Shown here: positions 52,963-63,300 of the stretch, piece by piece
How the letters are laid out: every line of letters begins with the position of its first letter
Numbering within the stretch: position 1 is the first letter of the stretch
Origin: M3007 sp040397785
Lineage (GTDB): Bacteria > Bacteroidota > Bacteroidia > Chitinophagales > Saprospiraceae
Reading direction: 5' to 3'
NCBI GenBank assembly: GCA_040397785.1
Contig: JBBAVI010000017.1
Coordinates: 1-64,000 of the forward strand
Length of the DNA stretch: 64,000 nucleotides
Made by a program: the position numbers and the translations under genes
Notes under the pieces: model-generated
Database searches by the model: none
Seen by the model: the letters and a program-made list of their open reading frames with translations, nothing else
What the model was told of the DNA's origin: nothing

Positions 52963-53904
52963 TTAATCGCCCGAACCCAACACTGGAATATTCGGCACAA
53001 TCCAGCTCGTCAGTTTTTCAGCAACCCATAAAATCGGGAACCAGATCAAAATCAATACCCAAACCGGAAAACTGTGGTACACCAACCACATAAACACATC
53101 TATCAACATCACAATCGCAATAATCCAGGTAATGATCAGGAGCATCGCGGCGGCATTTTGATGGGCCGAAACGATCCAGCGACCAACGATAATCCGACCA
53201 TAACTACTAATGAGGCTTTCGGAAGCGGCGGTGCGTGCAACGTACCGGCACAATCCGCCCAAACAAATGAGCAATACGATTACGCTGTTGAATACCCACA
53301 TAAAAAAGCCCCAAATTGGGCGTACCGTGTGCCACATGCGGCCTTGCCAGGTATTAATCCGATCCTTTACATCATCAATATTTTCGGCCAGCGCCACCGA
53401 ATCTGTCGCAAAAAAAGGCTGTGCCGTTGAAACGGCCTGCGGCCGCCGTACATTGGGTCGTACCGGGTCTCTCACAACCGGCGGCGCGGCAGGGGTATCG
53501 TCGGCAAGTTCCTCCTGCGCATTGGGCTGTACCGTACTGGGTTGTCTGCGCGGTTTTTGATTCGGCTTTTCTTGAATAACCACCGGCTTGTCGGGCGCTT
53601 CCGGACGAATGGTCGAAACCTGGTCTTTATACAGCACTTGAATGCCAATCAGGTTGCCCGCATTGGCCTCATTGGAAAAATATTGTTCGCCGATAAGCAA
53701 TTGCTCGTAGGTTTTGGAGCCATCGCCATTGCGCTTCAAAATCGCCTTTTGGAAAATAAACTTGACGATACCACGCGGGCGATCGTGCTCATAGCGGTAC
53801 TTGCCTAAGTAACGCTCTACTTGCTGCGTTTTGGTTGCAGCGCAAAGCATGAGTGGCCCGCACACAAACAAGAGCGCGAGCAGTAGTGGAGGGAACTTCA
53901 TCAT
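52963..53904 (-). CDS. Hypothetical membrane protein with Pro-rich linker
   Basis: A 313-residue protein. A signal segment (LLLALLFVCGPLMLCAA) is followed by a periplasmic region, a Pro/Arg/Gln-rich disordered linker (about residues 110-165), then three C-terminal TM segments (about 195-225, 250-275, 280-295). No family recognised. It is not clearly in an operon with its neighbours. Confidence 0.68.
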   Translation of the reverse strand: MMKFPPLLLALLFVCGPLMLCAATKTQQVERYLGKYRYEHDRPRGIVKFIFQKAILKRNGDGSKTYEQLLIGEQYFSNEANAGNLIGIQVLYKDQVSTIRPEAPDKPVVIQEKPNQKPRRQPSTVQPNAQEELADDTPAAPPVVRDPVRPNVRRPQAVSTAQPFFATDSVALAENIDDVKDRINTWQGRMWHTVRPIWGFFMWVFNSVIVLLICLGGLCRYVARTAASESLISSYGRIIVGRWIVSAHQNAAAMLLIITWIIAIVMLIDVFMWLVYHSFPVWVLILIWFPILWVAEKLTSWIVPNIPVLGSGD

Positions 53905-54099
53905 GTTTGTGTTAAACTTTTACAACTGCATTTCCAATCTCGTCTACAGCACGTACTTAACACGGGTTTTGCCGCAAATAAAGGGCCAAAAAGTCTTAAA
54001 TTGTTACAAAACCGTCCTGCTGTTCATTATTTGAACAAAAGTATATAAAATTACCATAAGTCCAAATGTGTCTTTAAATGAATTTTGCAGTGTGATCGT

Positions 54100-55104
54100 T
54101 TACTTTAGGTATTGTTTGATTAAGCGCGCCTTTTTCGCTTCTAATGCCAGGAATATTTCATATATGGTAATTTTACCATCTTTTTGCCGCAATTTGTGAA
54201 ATATCTGGTTGCGGCCATCCACATCCGGCGCTACGTACCAGCCATCCAAGCCATCGTTTTTGTAGTAGGAAGGGTTTTGGTAACCTTGGTACACAATTTT
54301 ATCAGAAGGCGCGCCAATGAGCACGGGCGCAAAAAGGGCAAGGTATAAATCGATGGTGTTGTTGAGCGGCTGCCGACCTGCGCGGATGTATTTATCCACC
54401 AAATACAGTTCTGTGAGGTCCATCATAAAGGTAATATCTTTCGAGGCGCAGGCTTGTAATACCTGATCGAAGGTGACTTGTTTGCCATTCAGTTTTAAAC
54501 CGCCCAAGCCAATGCGCGTAAATTGAATCCAGCCCGCTGCCACATGGTCGCTGCGCACGGTGAATGGATTCAGGCCACATTCCAGGTAGGCCGCTTCGTA
54601 AATGCACAGGGGGATGGACTGGATTTTAGCGGCGATTTCGCGCGTGCGGTGTATAATGATTTGCTTGTGATAAGGATCCACCTGTTTTCCCAGCGCGTCC
54701 TCATAAATGGCCGTTAAATGCTCCTCAGTAAGTCCGTTGTAGGCATTTACATAAACAGGGTGCATATACCGCTGCTCTATATCCTGCATAAAATCGATCA
54801 GGTTGTTGCTAAAAAACCACAAAACTGTGCCCAGCACCAACAAGCCGATCACATTGCGTCGACTCCAGCCAAAAATGAACCGATGGCTATGTACCAGCGC
54901 CTGCCAGCTTACCCGCAGGAGGAGCCAAACAATACGCAGCGTTTGTGCCAGCAGAAAAACCAAAATAATGCTTACGATCCAACGCAGCCAAATGTCCTGG
55001 CTGAGTAAGTGCTGCAAAAAATCGGATAAAATTTTTCCTTCTCCGCTGGCACAACTGCTCAGGAAAAGCACAAAAAGGAGCATTAATACGCCTAAGTTGC
55101 GCAT
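54100..55104 (-). CDS. Lytic transglycosylase-like lipoprotein with TM segments
   Basis: A 334-residue protein. The N-terminus (MLLFVLFLSSCASGEG) is a lipobox at about Cys18; two further hydrophobic segments (about 42-62 and 85-100) follow. Residues 168-200 contain IYEAAYLECGLNPFTVRS and HVAAGWIQFTRIG, which match the ESGxNP...GLxQF signature of lysozyme-like lytic transglycosylases, with E175 as the putative catalytic residue. It is translationally coupled (TAATG) to the upstream sugar isomerase-like gene. The substrate, presumably peptidoglycan, is inferred. Confidence 0.75.
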   Translation of the reverse strand: MRNLGVLMLLFVLFLSSCASGEGKILSDFLQHLLSQDIWLRWIVSIILVFLLAQTLRIVWLLLRVSWQALVHSHRFIFGWSRRNVIGLLVLGTVLWFFSNNLIDFMQDIEQRYMHPVYVNAYNGLTEEHLTAIYEDALGKQVDPYHKQIIIHRTREIAAKIQSIPLCIYEAAYLECGLNPFTVRSDHVAAGWIQFTRIGLGGLKLNGKQVTFDQVLQACASKDITFMMDLTELYLVDKYIRAGRQPLNNTIDLYLALFAPVLIGAPSDKIVYQGYQNPSYYKNDGLDGWYVAPDVDGRNQIFHKLRQKDGKITIYEIFLALEAKKARLIKQYLK

Positions 55105-56156
55105 TACAATCCGATCAATTTATTTAACAATTGCTGATCCACGGTCCCGCCGGCAAAATCATCAAAAGCGCGTTCGGTTACCTGTATAATATGTTGCTGA
55201 ATGAACGGAGCGCCTTCTTTGGCACCTTGGTCCGACGATTTAATACAACACTCCCATTCCAACACCGCCCAGCCAAGGTAATTGTATTGCGCAAGTTTGG
55301 AAAAAATAGATTTAAAATCTACCTGCCCGTCGCCCAAGGAACGGAAACGACCCGGGCGGTCGATCCAGTCCTGAAAACCGCCGTAAACACCGCTTTTACC
55401 CGTTGGATTAAACTCTGCGTCTTTTACATGGAACATTTTGATGCGCTCGTGGTAAAAATCGATAAACTGCAAATAGTCGAGTTGTTGCAATACAAAATGC
55501 GAGGGGTCATATAAGATATTCACACGAGCATGGTTGCCGGTTGCTTCCAAAAACCGCTCAAAACTCACGCCATCGTGAAGGTCTTCGCCCGGATGAATTT
55601 CGTAGCAAATATCCACCCCTTGTTCTTCAAATACATCCAAAATCGGCATCCAGCGTTCGGCCAAAGCCCGAAAACCGGTTTCTACCAGCCCTTTGGGGCG
55701 CTGTGGCCAGGGATATACCGTATGCCAAAGGAAGGCACCGGAAAAAGAGGCGTGTACATCGAGCCCCAGGTTGCGGCTGGCTTTGGCGGCATTTTTCAGT
55801 GTTTGGATGGCCCACTCGGTACGCGCTTTCGGGTTGCCTTGCAGGTGCGCGGGCGCAAAGCCATCGAATAATTGGTCATAGGCCGGATGTACAGCGACCA
55901 ATTGGCCTTGCAAGTGCGTGCTGAGCTCCGAAATTTGCACCCCACAAGCTTCCAATCGACCTTTTAGGTCATCGCAATACGCTTTGCTTTCGGCGGCCTT
56001 ATCCAGATCAATAAGGCGGCTTTCCCAAGTGGGAATTTGCACTGCCTTGTAACCAAGCGATGCTGCCCAACTGCAAATACCTTCCAGGGTATTGAAAGGC
56101 GCTTCGTCGGCCATAAATTGCGCTAAAAAGATTGCGGGACCTTGTATGGTAGTCAT
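55104..56156 (-). CDS. Sugar phosphate isomerase/epimerase (TIM barrel)
   Basis: A 350-residue xylose-isomerase-like TIM-barrel protein. Metal-binding and fold motifs are VQIPTWESRLID, ICYEIHPGEDLHDG, NILYDPSHF, MFHVKDAEFNP and LEWECCIKS. Members interconvert sugar or sugar-phosphate epimers; the substrate is not predicted. Its stop codon overlaps the ATG of the transglycosylase-like gene by one base. Confidence 0.87.
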   Translation of the reverse strand: MTTIQGPAIFLAQFMADEAPFNTLEGICSWAASLGYKAVQIPTWESRLIDLDKAAESKAYCDDLKGRLEACGVQISELSTHLQGQLVAVHPAYDQLFDGFAPAHLQGNPKARTEWAIQTLKNAAKASRNLGLDVHASFSGAFLWHTVYPWPQRPKGLVETGFRALAERWMPILDVFEEQGVDICYEIHPGEDLHDGVSFERFLEATGNHARVNILYDPSHFVLQQLDYLQFIDFYHERIKMFHVKDAEFNPTGKSGVYGGFQDWIDRPGRFRSLGDGQVDFKSIFSKLAQYNYLGWAVLEWECCIKSSDQGAKEGAPFIQQHIIQVTERAFDDFAGGTVDQQLLNKLIGL

Positions 56157-56394
56157 AATCAGGGTAAAAAATTAAGCGTATCAATTGGATGGAAAGCGGT
56201 AATACGGGTCGGGCTAAAGTGCGTCGATTGCGGTACAAGGATCTGAAAAAAATGATATATTCTTGTAAATTTAACAAACAAGTTTTTTTGAGCAGCATTT
56301 TTTGATTGTGCAGTATCTTTAAAGCCTATACCTTCGGGAAAATCTCTGAAAAACCAGCCCTTCACATATTGGTACCCATTTATAATCCCCTGAT

Positions 56395-56934
56395 TTGAAC
56401 GAAACAGAACTCATTCGGGGCTGCATGCGTGGCTCAACGCAATGCCAGCGTCAGTTGTACGAGCGGTTTGCCGGCAAGATGTATGCCGTATGTCTGCGCT
56501 ATGCCCGTACGCCATCGGATGCTGCTGATATTTTGCAGGAAGGGTTTATTAAAGTGTTTACCAAGATGTCGCAATATCAGTTTCAAGGTTCGTTTGAAGG
56601 CTGGATTCGGCGCATTATGGTCAATACGGCCTTGCGTACCTACCAGCGTCAACGCTTTGACCAAGAAAGCTCCGGTTATGAAACCTTGCCCGAATCGCCC
56701 GTGGAAGCCGATGCCATTGCGAGTTTATCCGAGGCGGAACTGTTGACCCTCATCAATAAGTTGCCGGATGGATACAAAATTGTGTTTAACATGGTGGCCA
56801 TCGAAGGCTTTTCCCATGCGGAAGTCGCCGAAACCTTGGGTATCCAGGAAAGCACCTCTCGCTCTCAGCTAACAAAAGCACGGCGCTGGCTCACAGAACA
56901 GCTGGAAGTGTTGCACAAAATGCCGGGTACTTGA
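56395..56934 (+). CDS. ECF RNA polymerase sigma factor
   Basis: A 179-residue sigma-70 family ECF factor. Region 2 starts at YERFAGKMYAVCLRYAR and includes DAADILQEGFIKVFTKM (-10 recognition); region 4 is LPDGYKIVFNMVAIEGFSHA followed by EVAETLGIQESTSRSQLTKA (helix-turn-helix). A TTG at 56395 is the only upstream initiator, because an in-frame TAA lies four codons before it; ATG at residue 11 would delete part of region 2. A putative anti-sigma/beta-barrel protein follows 76 bp downstream. Confidence 0.92.
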   Translation: MNETELIRGCMRGSTQCQRQLYERFAGKMYAVCLRYARTPSDAADILQEGFIKVFTKMSQYQFQGSFEGWIRRIMVNTALRTYQRQRFDQESSGYETLPESPVEADAIASLSEAELLTLINKLPDGYKIVFNMVAIEGFSHAEVAETLGIQESTSRSQLTKARRWLTEQLEVLHKMPGT

Positions 56935-57010
56935 CAAATAAACCATTTTACATTAAAATAACGCAACCCCAGGCCACGAAAAAGCCCATTGCTGAATCAT
57001 TATAACCAGT

Positions 57011-58435
57011 ATGAACCAACATTCCGACATGGACGCGCTGATGCGCAAAAAACTATACGACACGGAGGTGGCACCGCCCGCATTCGTGTGGCCCAATGTG
57101 GAAGCCGCGCTGCAAAAACGCAAACGCCGTGCTTTCCTCTGGATCTTTAGCGGTATAGGGGTTGCGGTGCTTGGCACAGGAATATTGCTCCGGTTCTATT
57201 CAGGCAGCGGCGTACCTGTACTTACTGCGCAAACCCAAAGCGTTCAGCAGACGCCCTTGGCCCAGACAACCACGCCCATCGCGGACCAGCATATTGCCGA
57301 AACGAGCCCCGAAATAACGGTATCGACATCTATTGCAGCAAGTAAAAGCAGCACTGAGCCAGCGTTACCTGGAGTTGAGCGTAACGTTTCGGCCCATAAA
57401 AACGGAAATATTGCTGGACAAACCAACCGAAATCATACCACACGCAGCCTCTTCAATCCCAATAAAGCAGCAGTAACCGAACAAGTAGTTACGCCAATCG
57501 CCCCGATTACTTATGGGGCTGTTGTAACCGATTTGGGACTGGATGCTTTTGCGCCGACCATGGCATCTAATACGTTCGTGCATCCTGCATCGCTTATGTT
57601 TTTGCCTTCATTGCCAACGGCTTTGTCCCAAGCAGTCACGGTTGCTGATCCAAGCGGATTGAAACGCCCGGTAATACGCAAGAAAAAAGAGCCTAAAAAC
57701 TGTTACAATTTTACCAAACACCCGAATGCCTGGTTTTTTGACGTGTACGCGGGCCCTTCCTTTGCCTGGAAAGAACTGAGTACCAACAACCCGGAGTATA
57801 AAGATTACCGGAACCGGCGCTTAAATAGCGAACGACGGGATTGGGCATTTCATAGCGGCGTGCGGGGGACCTTGTTGTTTGATGGCCATTTTATGTTGCG
57901 CTTGGGATTGCATTACGACCAAATGACGGAGATCTTTGAGTTTATTGATCCGAATTCTATTACCATCAATTACAAGGATGTAATTACCATTGTAAATGGT
58001 CAGCAGGTGATTATACGGGATACGATTGGAATCAGTTACGGCAGCAATTACACAAAAACATACAATCGCTTTGGCATGCTTCAAATTCCGTTGCAGGCAG
58101 GGGTAGAATTGCGGAAAGGTCGCAGTGGATTTAGTTTTAATGCAGGCGTATCCTTCAATGTATGGTTTTGGAAACGTGGGGCAATCCTCTCTGCGCAAGG
58201 TATGCCGCGGTATTTTACTCCAGGCGCGGATGTATCCACCCCGGCATTTCAAAAGCGCACCAGTTTGAGCGCCATGGGAAGTGTGCAATGGTTTTACCAT
58301 GTTGATCCGAGTGTGCGGGTGTACATCGAACCTTATTTTCGGCAAATCGTGCAACCTGTCAACCTTAAATCGCATCCGGTAGGTACTCGATATGGCATCG
58401 GTGGCATCAGTTTGGGTTTGACTAAAATCCTTTAA
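57011..58435 (+). CDS. Putative trans-envelope anti-sigma factor with beta-barrel C-terminus
   Basis: A 474-residue protein. Residues 1-40 (MDALMRKKLYDTEVAPPAFV) match the cytoplasmic anti-sigma start of Bacteroidota regulators. One TM (about 42-61) is followed by a long periplasmic Ser/Thr/Gln-rich linker (about 65-220). Residues 225-474 (NAWFFDVYAGPSFAWKEL, FMLRLGLHYDQMTE, RFGMLQIPLQAGVEL, IGGISLGLTKIL) look like an outer-membrane beta-barrel. Such a protein could connect surface signal sensing to the upstream sigma factor; this is inference, but the gene order supports it. Confidence 0.75.
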   Translation: MNQHSDMDALMRKKLYDTEVAPPAFVWPNVEAALQKRKRRAFLWIFSGIGVAVLGTGILLRFYSGSGVPVLTAQTQSVQQTPLAQTTTPIADQHIAETSPEITVSTSIAASKSSTEPALPGVERNVSAHKNGNIAGQTNRNHTTRSLFNPNKAAVTEQVVTPIAPITYGAVVTDLGLDAFAPTMASNTFVHPASLMFLPSLPTALSQAVTVADPSGLKRPVIRKKKEPKNCYNFTKHPNAWFFDVYAGPSFAWKELSTNNPEYKDYRNRRLNSERRDWAFHSGVRGTLLFDGHFMLRLGLHYDQMTEIFEFIDPNSITINYKDVITIVNGQQVIIRDTIGISYGSNYTKTYNRFGMLQIPLQAGVELRKGRSGFSFNAGVSFNVWFWKRGAILSAQGMPRYFTPGADVSTPAFQKRTSLSAMGSVQWFYHVDPSVRVYIEPYFRQIVQPVNLKSHPVGTRYGIGGISLGLTKIL

Positions 58436-58580
58436 CCGATCATCTGCTACTAAAAGTCACAAAAACACACCATTAAAGCAGCGAATAAACACAAAACTGC
58501 ATCTCATTTACAGCATTCTTTGAAGATCCATTTAAAGTTTCCATAGCCTGACCCCAAAAAACCGCATTTAAATAAAAACT

Positions 58581-59561
58581 ATGTTGCGCAAGAAAACCAG
58601 ACATATAATACGGTACGCATTACTAAACGCCTTTTTACTGGCAGGTGTTTGGGGCTGTCGTAAGGATGTGGTCAACGACTTCAATCCTTATCCTGCTACG
58701 CTGGCGGATCTGCAACCTTTGTTGTCGCAGGTTCCTGGTTCGTCTGTACAAACCACTTTTTCGCTCACAGGATTATCGAAAGATACCATGCTCCTGAGCC
58801 CGAGCGGACTTCGGATCTTCCTAACCGATGTTAGTGCGCTGTTGGTAGACGGGAATGGACAAACTGCAGCATTCAACACCTGCCAAAATCCTTCCATGGA
58901 ACTGCTGGAGGTATTGAAAAAAGGTGATTTGGCAGTGCGGGAAATACCGACCACCAGTGCCGACGGTACCTTATTGGAAACTTCCGGGGTATTTCGTTTG
59001 CGCTTTTTTTGTGGAAACGAAGAACTTTTCCTGAAAGCGGGCCGTACCATTAAAATACAAGTACCTGAAAACAACCGGCGGGATGATTTATTTGTTTACA
59101 ATGGAATAATTGCCCAAAATCAATTGAGTAGTTGGGAAAACAGTGGCGAACCCGTTTATTTGGCCGACTGGCTTTCGGTAGATAACCTGGAAATGATTAA
59201 TGGTTATGAGTTGATTGTTCAACAACTGGGTTGGATTTCGAACAGCCGCAAGGTACCTGGTCCTTATTTCAGTTTTTGTGTGGAGTTGCCGGAAGGTTTT
59301 TCGCAGTTAAATACCGTCGTATATATGGTGTTTAAAAACGTAAAAACCGTGGCTGCCATGGTACCAGGATCTAATCCGCAGCAGTTTTGCTCCAACAGCA
59401 TACCTGCAGGGTACCCTGTAAAGTTGGTAACCGTAAGTAAATACGGCAATCAATATTGGCTGGGAAGTAAAGAAACAGAAACCGGAGCGAATGGGACTTT
59501 GAGCCTGGTTCCGCAAATTGTAACAGAACAACAAGTGTTGGCTGTTTTAAAAAGTTTTTAA
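58581..59561 (+). CDS. Hypothetical surface lipoprotein
   Basis: A 326-residue predicted lipoprotein (FLLAGVWGCRKD, Cys at about residue 26). Residues 60-150 contain GLRIFLTDVSALLVDGNG and IPTTSADGTLLETSGVFRLRF, a beta module common in Bacteroidota surface lipoproteins. It lies 145 bp after the anti-sigma/barrel gene and may be a target or partner of that signalling unit. Confidence 0.75.
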   Translation: MLRKKTRHIIRYALLNAFLLAGVWGCRKDVVNDFNPYPATLADLQPLLSQVPGSSVQTTFSLTGLSKDTMLLSPSGLRIFLTDVSALLVDGNGQTAAFNTCQNPSMELLEVLKKGDLAVREIPTTSADGTLLETSGVFRLRFFCGNEELFLKAGRTIKIQVPENNRRDDLFVYNGIIAQNQLSSWENSGEPVYLADWLSVDNLEMINGYELIVQQLGWISNSRKVPGPYFSFCVELPEGFSQLNTVVYMVFKNVKTVAAMVPGSNPQQFCSNSIPAGYPVKLVTVSKYGNQYWLGSKETETGANGTLSLVPQIVTEQQVLAVLKSF

Positions 59562-59625
59562 GCACAAAACAGGCATATAAAACCTGCTTGTGTAAAGATA
59601 CCCGTGTTTAGTAATTTTGTATTAG

Positions 59626-59652
59626 GCCGAGCCGGTAAAGACCGGTCTCGGC
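59626..59652 (+). terminator. Hairpin after the lipoprotein
   Basis: gccgagccggt pairs with accggtctcggc with one bulged base around a 4-nt loop (59626-59652). It lacks a long T run, so termination is probable but not certain. Confidence 0.55.
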
Positions 59653-59770
59653 TTATTCGTTAATATTCTGATTCTTTTAAAAGAAAATGAACACTTTTGT
59701 CATCATTTTCATTTAAGAGTAAAGATATTCGCACCAACCAAATCAACTCTCACGGACATACGCAAAGGCA

Positions 59771-60157
59771 ATGGAAATTCTGACAACCAATGGCATCACA
59801 GTGAGCGTAGAAACGCAATATTTACCCGCACATTCGGATCCGCGCGCTTCCAAATTTATTTTTGGCTATTTTATCACCATCGAAAACGGCAGTCCACATA
59901 CAGTGCAATTAATGAGCCGTCGCTGGATGATTCATGATGCCAGCACGACGGTGCGCGAAGTGAAAGGCGATGGGGTGGTCGGTCAACAACCGGTGTTGCA
60001 ACCTGGAGAAAGTTATTCTTATTCTTCGTATTGCGATTTGAGTGCTGAAATCGGGAAAATGCAGGGAGCTTACCTAATGACCCGCACAGATGATCGCTCG
60101 AATTTTGAAGTTACGATTCCCGAATTCAAGCTGATTGTACCCTTTAAGCTCAATTAA
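59771..60157 (+). CDS. apaG: ApaG (DUF525) protein
   Basis: A 128-residue ApaG protein of fibronectin III-like fold. Family motifs are VETQYLPAHSDPRASKFIFGY, VQLMSRRWMIHDA, VVGQQPVLQPGESYSYSS and MQGAYLMT. In E. coli, ApaG is encoded next to ApaH and linked to Co2+/Mg2+ efflux; its biochemical role is still unclear. It has a strong terminator and no apaH or rsmA adjacent (rsmA is at 16902). Confidence 0.93.
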   Translation: MEILTTNGITVSVETQYLPAHSDPRASKFIFGYFITIENGSPHTVQLMSRRWMIHDASTTVREVKGDGVVGQQPVLQPGESYSYSSYCDLSAEIGKMQGAYLMTRTDDRSNFEVTIPEFKLIVPFKLN

Positions 60158-60194
60158 TTTTGAATTTTAATGTACTTGTACCATATCCCTTTTC

Positions 60195-60236
60195 AAAAAC
60201 CGTAATTTAGCGCTCGGCTGAACTACGGTTTTTTTG
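60195..60236 (+). terminator. Rho-independent terminator after apaG
   Basis: A stem aaaaaccgta/tacggttttt (60195-60204 with 60224-60233), extended with a mismatch and further pairs up to about 60212, is followed by T residues. Confidence 0.88.
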
Positions 60237-60379
60237 TGTTATGTACAAAACAGACAGAATTAACGTTCCTGTCCCGGCAGCGTGCGAACAGGGTCAGCGT
60301 ATCTTGTTTACAACTGCGCCCCAATCGCTGTTATTCACCTATTTTTAGTCCTTTTCCCAACTAACAAACTGATTCATTC

Positions 60380-63300
60380 ATGAAGAACCGATTGTTACCC
60401 GCCTGTATTGCTTTGGCTTTTTGCCTAATCCCAATTTTTGTGCACGCTCAAACGGACCCTGTCTCCGAGGTAAACATCGTTGGGCCAACGGTAGTGTGCC
60501 AGGGCGATTGCGCTACGTTAGGCGCGCTGTTTATGAACGTGCCCCAACCCATCAGTTATACCTGGTCGGGCCCGAATGGTTTCATTTCCAATGCGTCCCA
60601 AATTACCGTATGCCCGCAGGCCAACAGTGGCGGGCCCTCCACTTCCAACCTATATTTTCTTCAAATTGTGGGACCGAATGGCAACGTAGTAGCGGCAGAT
60701 ACACATGAAATCAAGATACTCCCATTCATTCCAATTAAAATTCTATCCAGCAATACTGCGCCTTGTAACTTCGACACTACCGCTTTTTCACAAGATAATT
60801 GTGAGTTAAACTGCCCGAATAGCACGGTAACCTATTCCATCGAAAATTTCGGGCAGGCTGGAACGCAAAGTTTTATCAGTTGGCAAGTTTCTGGAGCCAG
60901 CAGTTACACTATTAATAATCCACCGTTCAACAGATCTGTTACGGTTACCTGGGGAGGCGCCGGGACAGGTTTTGTTTCGGTAATATCGGACGGAATCTCT
61001 AATTGCAGTGGAGAAGATGCCCTTTGTATAACCATCATTCCTGAGCCCGTTGCCAAATTTACCACAACGCCAGCCAATGGCATCCCACTGGCACTTTGTA
61101 AAGGCCAAACCGTGTATTTTGAAAATCAAAGTACCGGTGCCGATAGTTATGAATGGTACTTTAGCGATGATCTATCCAGTACCAATGCCCTGAATCCAGC
61201 ACATACTTTTCAAAATCCGGGCTTGTATTTGGTTACCCTCATTGCACGCAGCAGTTGCCTTTGCGCTGATACAACAACCCTGGAAGTGTCTGTGATTGAT
61301 GCGGTTACCCCCGCACTTGATTGTATTGGCACCATTTGCCCGGGTGCTACCGTTACCTACACGGCATCGAATGGATGTGCGCCCTTTAACTGGACGGTTT
61401 CGCCCAATGGTACGGTGCTTGGCGGTGGACAAAATAATTCGGATACCGTCCAGGTATTGTGGAACAGTGGCCCTACCGGAGCAATCACCCTAAGCGCCCA
61501 ACCTTGCAGTGGAACAGCCTGCCCAACCCCAACGGTTTTTCAAGTACCGATTATCAGTGATAATGCCGAAATAAGTGGCCCCGAGCGGGTTTGTCCGGGC
61601 AGCACCGAAACCTATTCCATTGAACCTTACGGCGGCACCGGATTTACCTGGACGATTTCAGGGTCGGGCACCATCGTGGATGGACAAGGCACTAATCGTA
61701 TTACGGTCGACTGGAACACCTTCCCCAATCCGAACTTCACCAATTGGATACAAGTACAGTATAACAACTGTTACCTGGGTTGCGGTGGTCAGGATTCAAT
61801 TGGGGTGTTGATTGTTTCGCCATTTTCGATCAATGGTCCGGTAGAACTTTGTGCGGGCGCGACCGGCAATTTCAATACTTTTTTGAGCGCAACCAACCAA
61901 CCGATACAGGCAAACTGGACACTTACCGGTCCGAATGGCGCTGTAGTTTGGTCGACCGGAGCGGCTGCAGCCAATGTTGCTGCGCCCTTTGTTGCCGGAG
62001 GTGGCATTTATCAAATGGTGGCCACGCCTGCCAATCTGAATGAATCTTGCACCGATGCTGCACGTTGGACGGTGGTTGCGTCTGCCTTGCCTAGTAAACC
62101 AACCAGTATTACAGGCGCAAAAAACATTTGTCCAGGCACTACCTACAATTACAAAGCCGAAGGACTGCCGAATGATAACAATGTGGTGTGGACGGTACAA
62201 AATGGCCCAGGCGCGCCTAGTACCATACAGGGAAATCCGATCATTGTAAACTGGGCTGCCAATGGGCCTCGTTGGTTGTCTGCAGCAGCGATAAGCACTA
62301 ATGGGCTCAATTGTAGCTCTGACACCCTTCGTTTAGACATTTCTGTAATTAATACCCTGCCCATTACGGGCGATCCGCAAGTGTGTATCAACACCCTTTC
62401 TGATTATTCAATACTGCCGCTTCAAAATGTTGATATCCAATGGAATATTAGTCCTAGCTCGGCCGCCGCAATTGCGAATGGGCAGGGCACGGAACAGCTT
62501 CGGTTGTTTTGGACAGAACCTGGCGGACATGTTATTTCAGTTTCGGTATGTGGACAAACGGCCCAGTACCCGGTAACGGTATTGGCAGCACCGATCCCCA
62601 ACGTCATTTCTCCTGCCGGCCTATGTGTCGGTGCAAGTGCTGTTGTTCAAATCAGCAACAGTTTTGTAGACTACCAATGGTCGGATGTAAACGGGGTGGT
62701 TTTGAGTACCCTCGCTACCCCCAGTTTGCAGGCAGGAAGTTATGGCTTGCAAGTAACCGACAGCAATGGCTGCGTGGGAACGACCGAATTTACCATTGAT
62801 CAGCGGCCTCAGCCCAACCTGACCATTTCTACGGCCGATCCTACCGGTTTTTGTAATAACTCGAATTTTATTACCCTTACAGCACTGGGCTCCATCGACG
62901 TAGATTATACCTACCAGTGGTTTCAGGATGGCAACCCCGTGGGAACCAACAGTCCTACCTATGTAACCAATCAATACGGCAATTACACCGCAACCGTGAG
63001 CAACTTTTTTGGGTGTAGTGCTACGGCTGGCCCCGTTTTGCTGTTTAACTATTGTGGTCCCGGCGGTGGAGGATATGGATTTCCAGCCAGTGGCGGTGCT
63101 TGTCCACCGAACAGCGTTGATATCGGTATCCTTCCAACGGCAAAATGCGATTCGTTTCAGTTTAACCTGATCAACAATGGATTGTATGTTGCAGGTTCGG
63201 CTAATTGGCAATTTGGTCAATCTGGCGCGTCGCTGAGCGGCACGTCCAATCTAGATAACCCGGCGTTTTATTTTAACAATGCTGGCAAATATGTGGCGAT

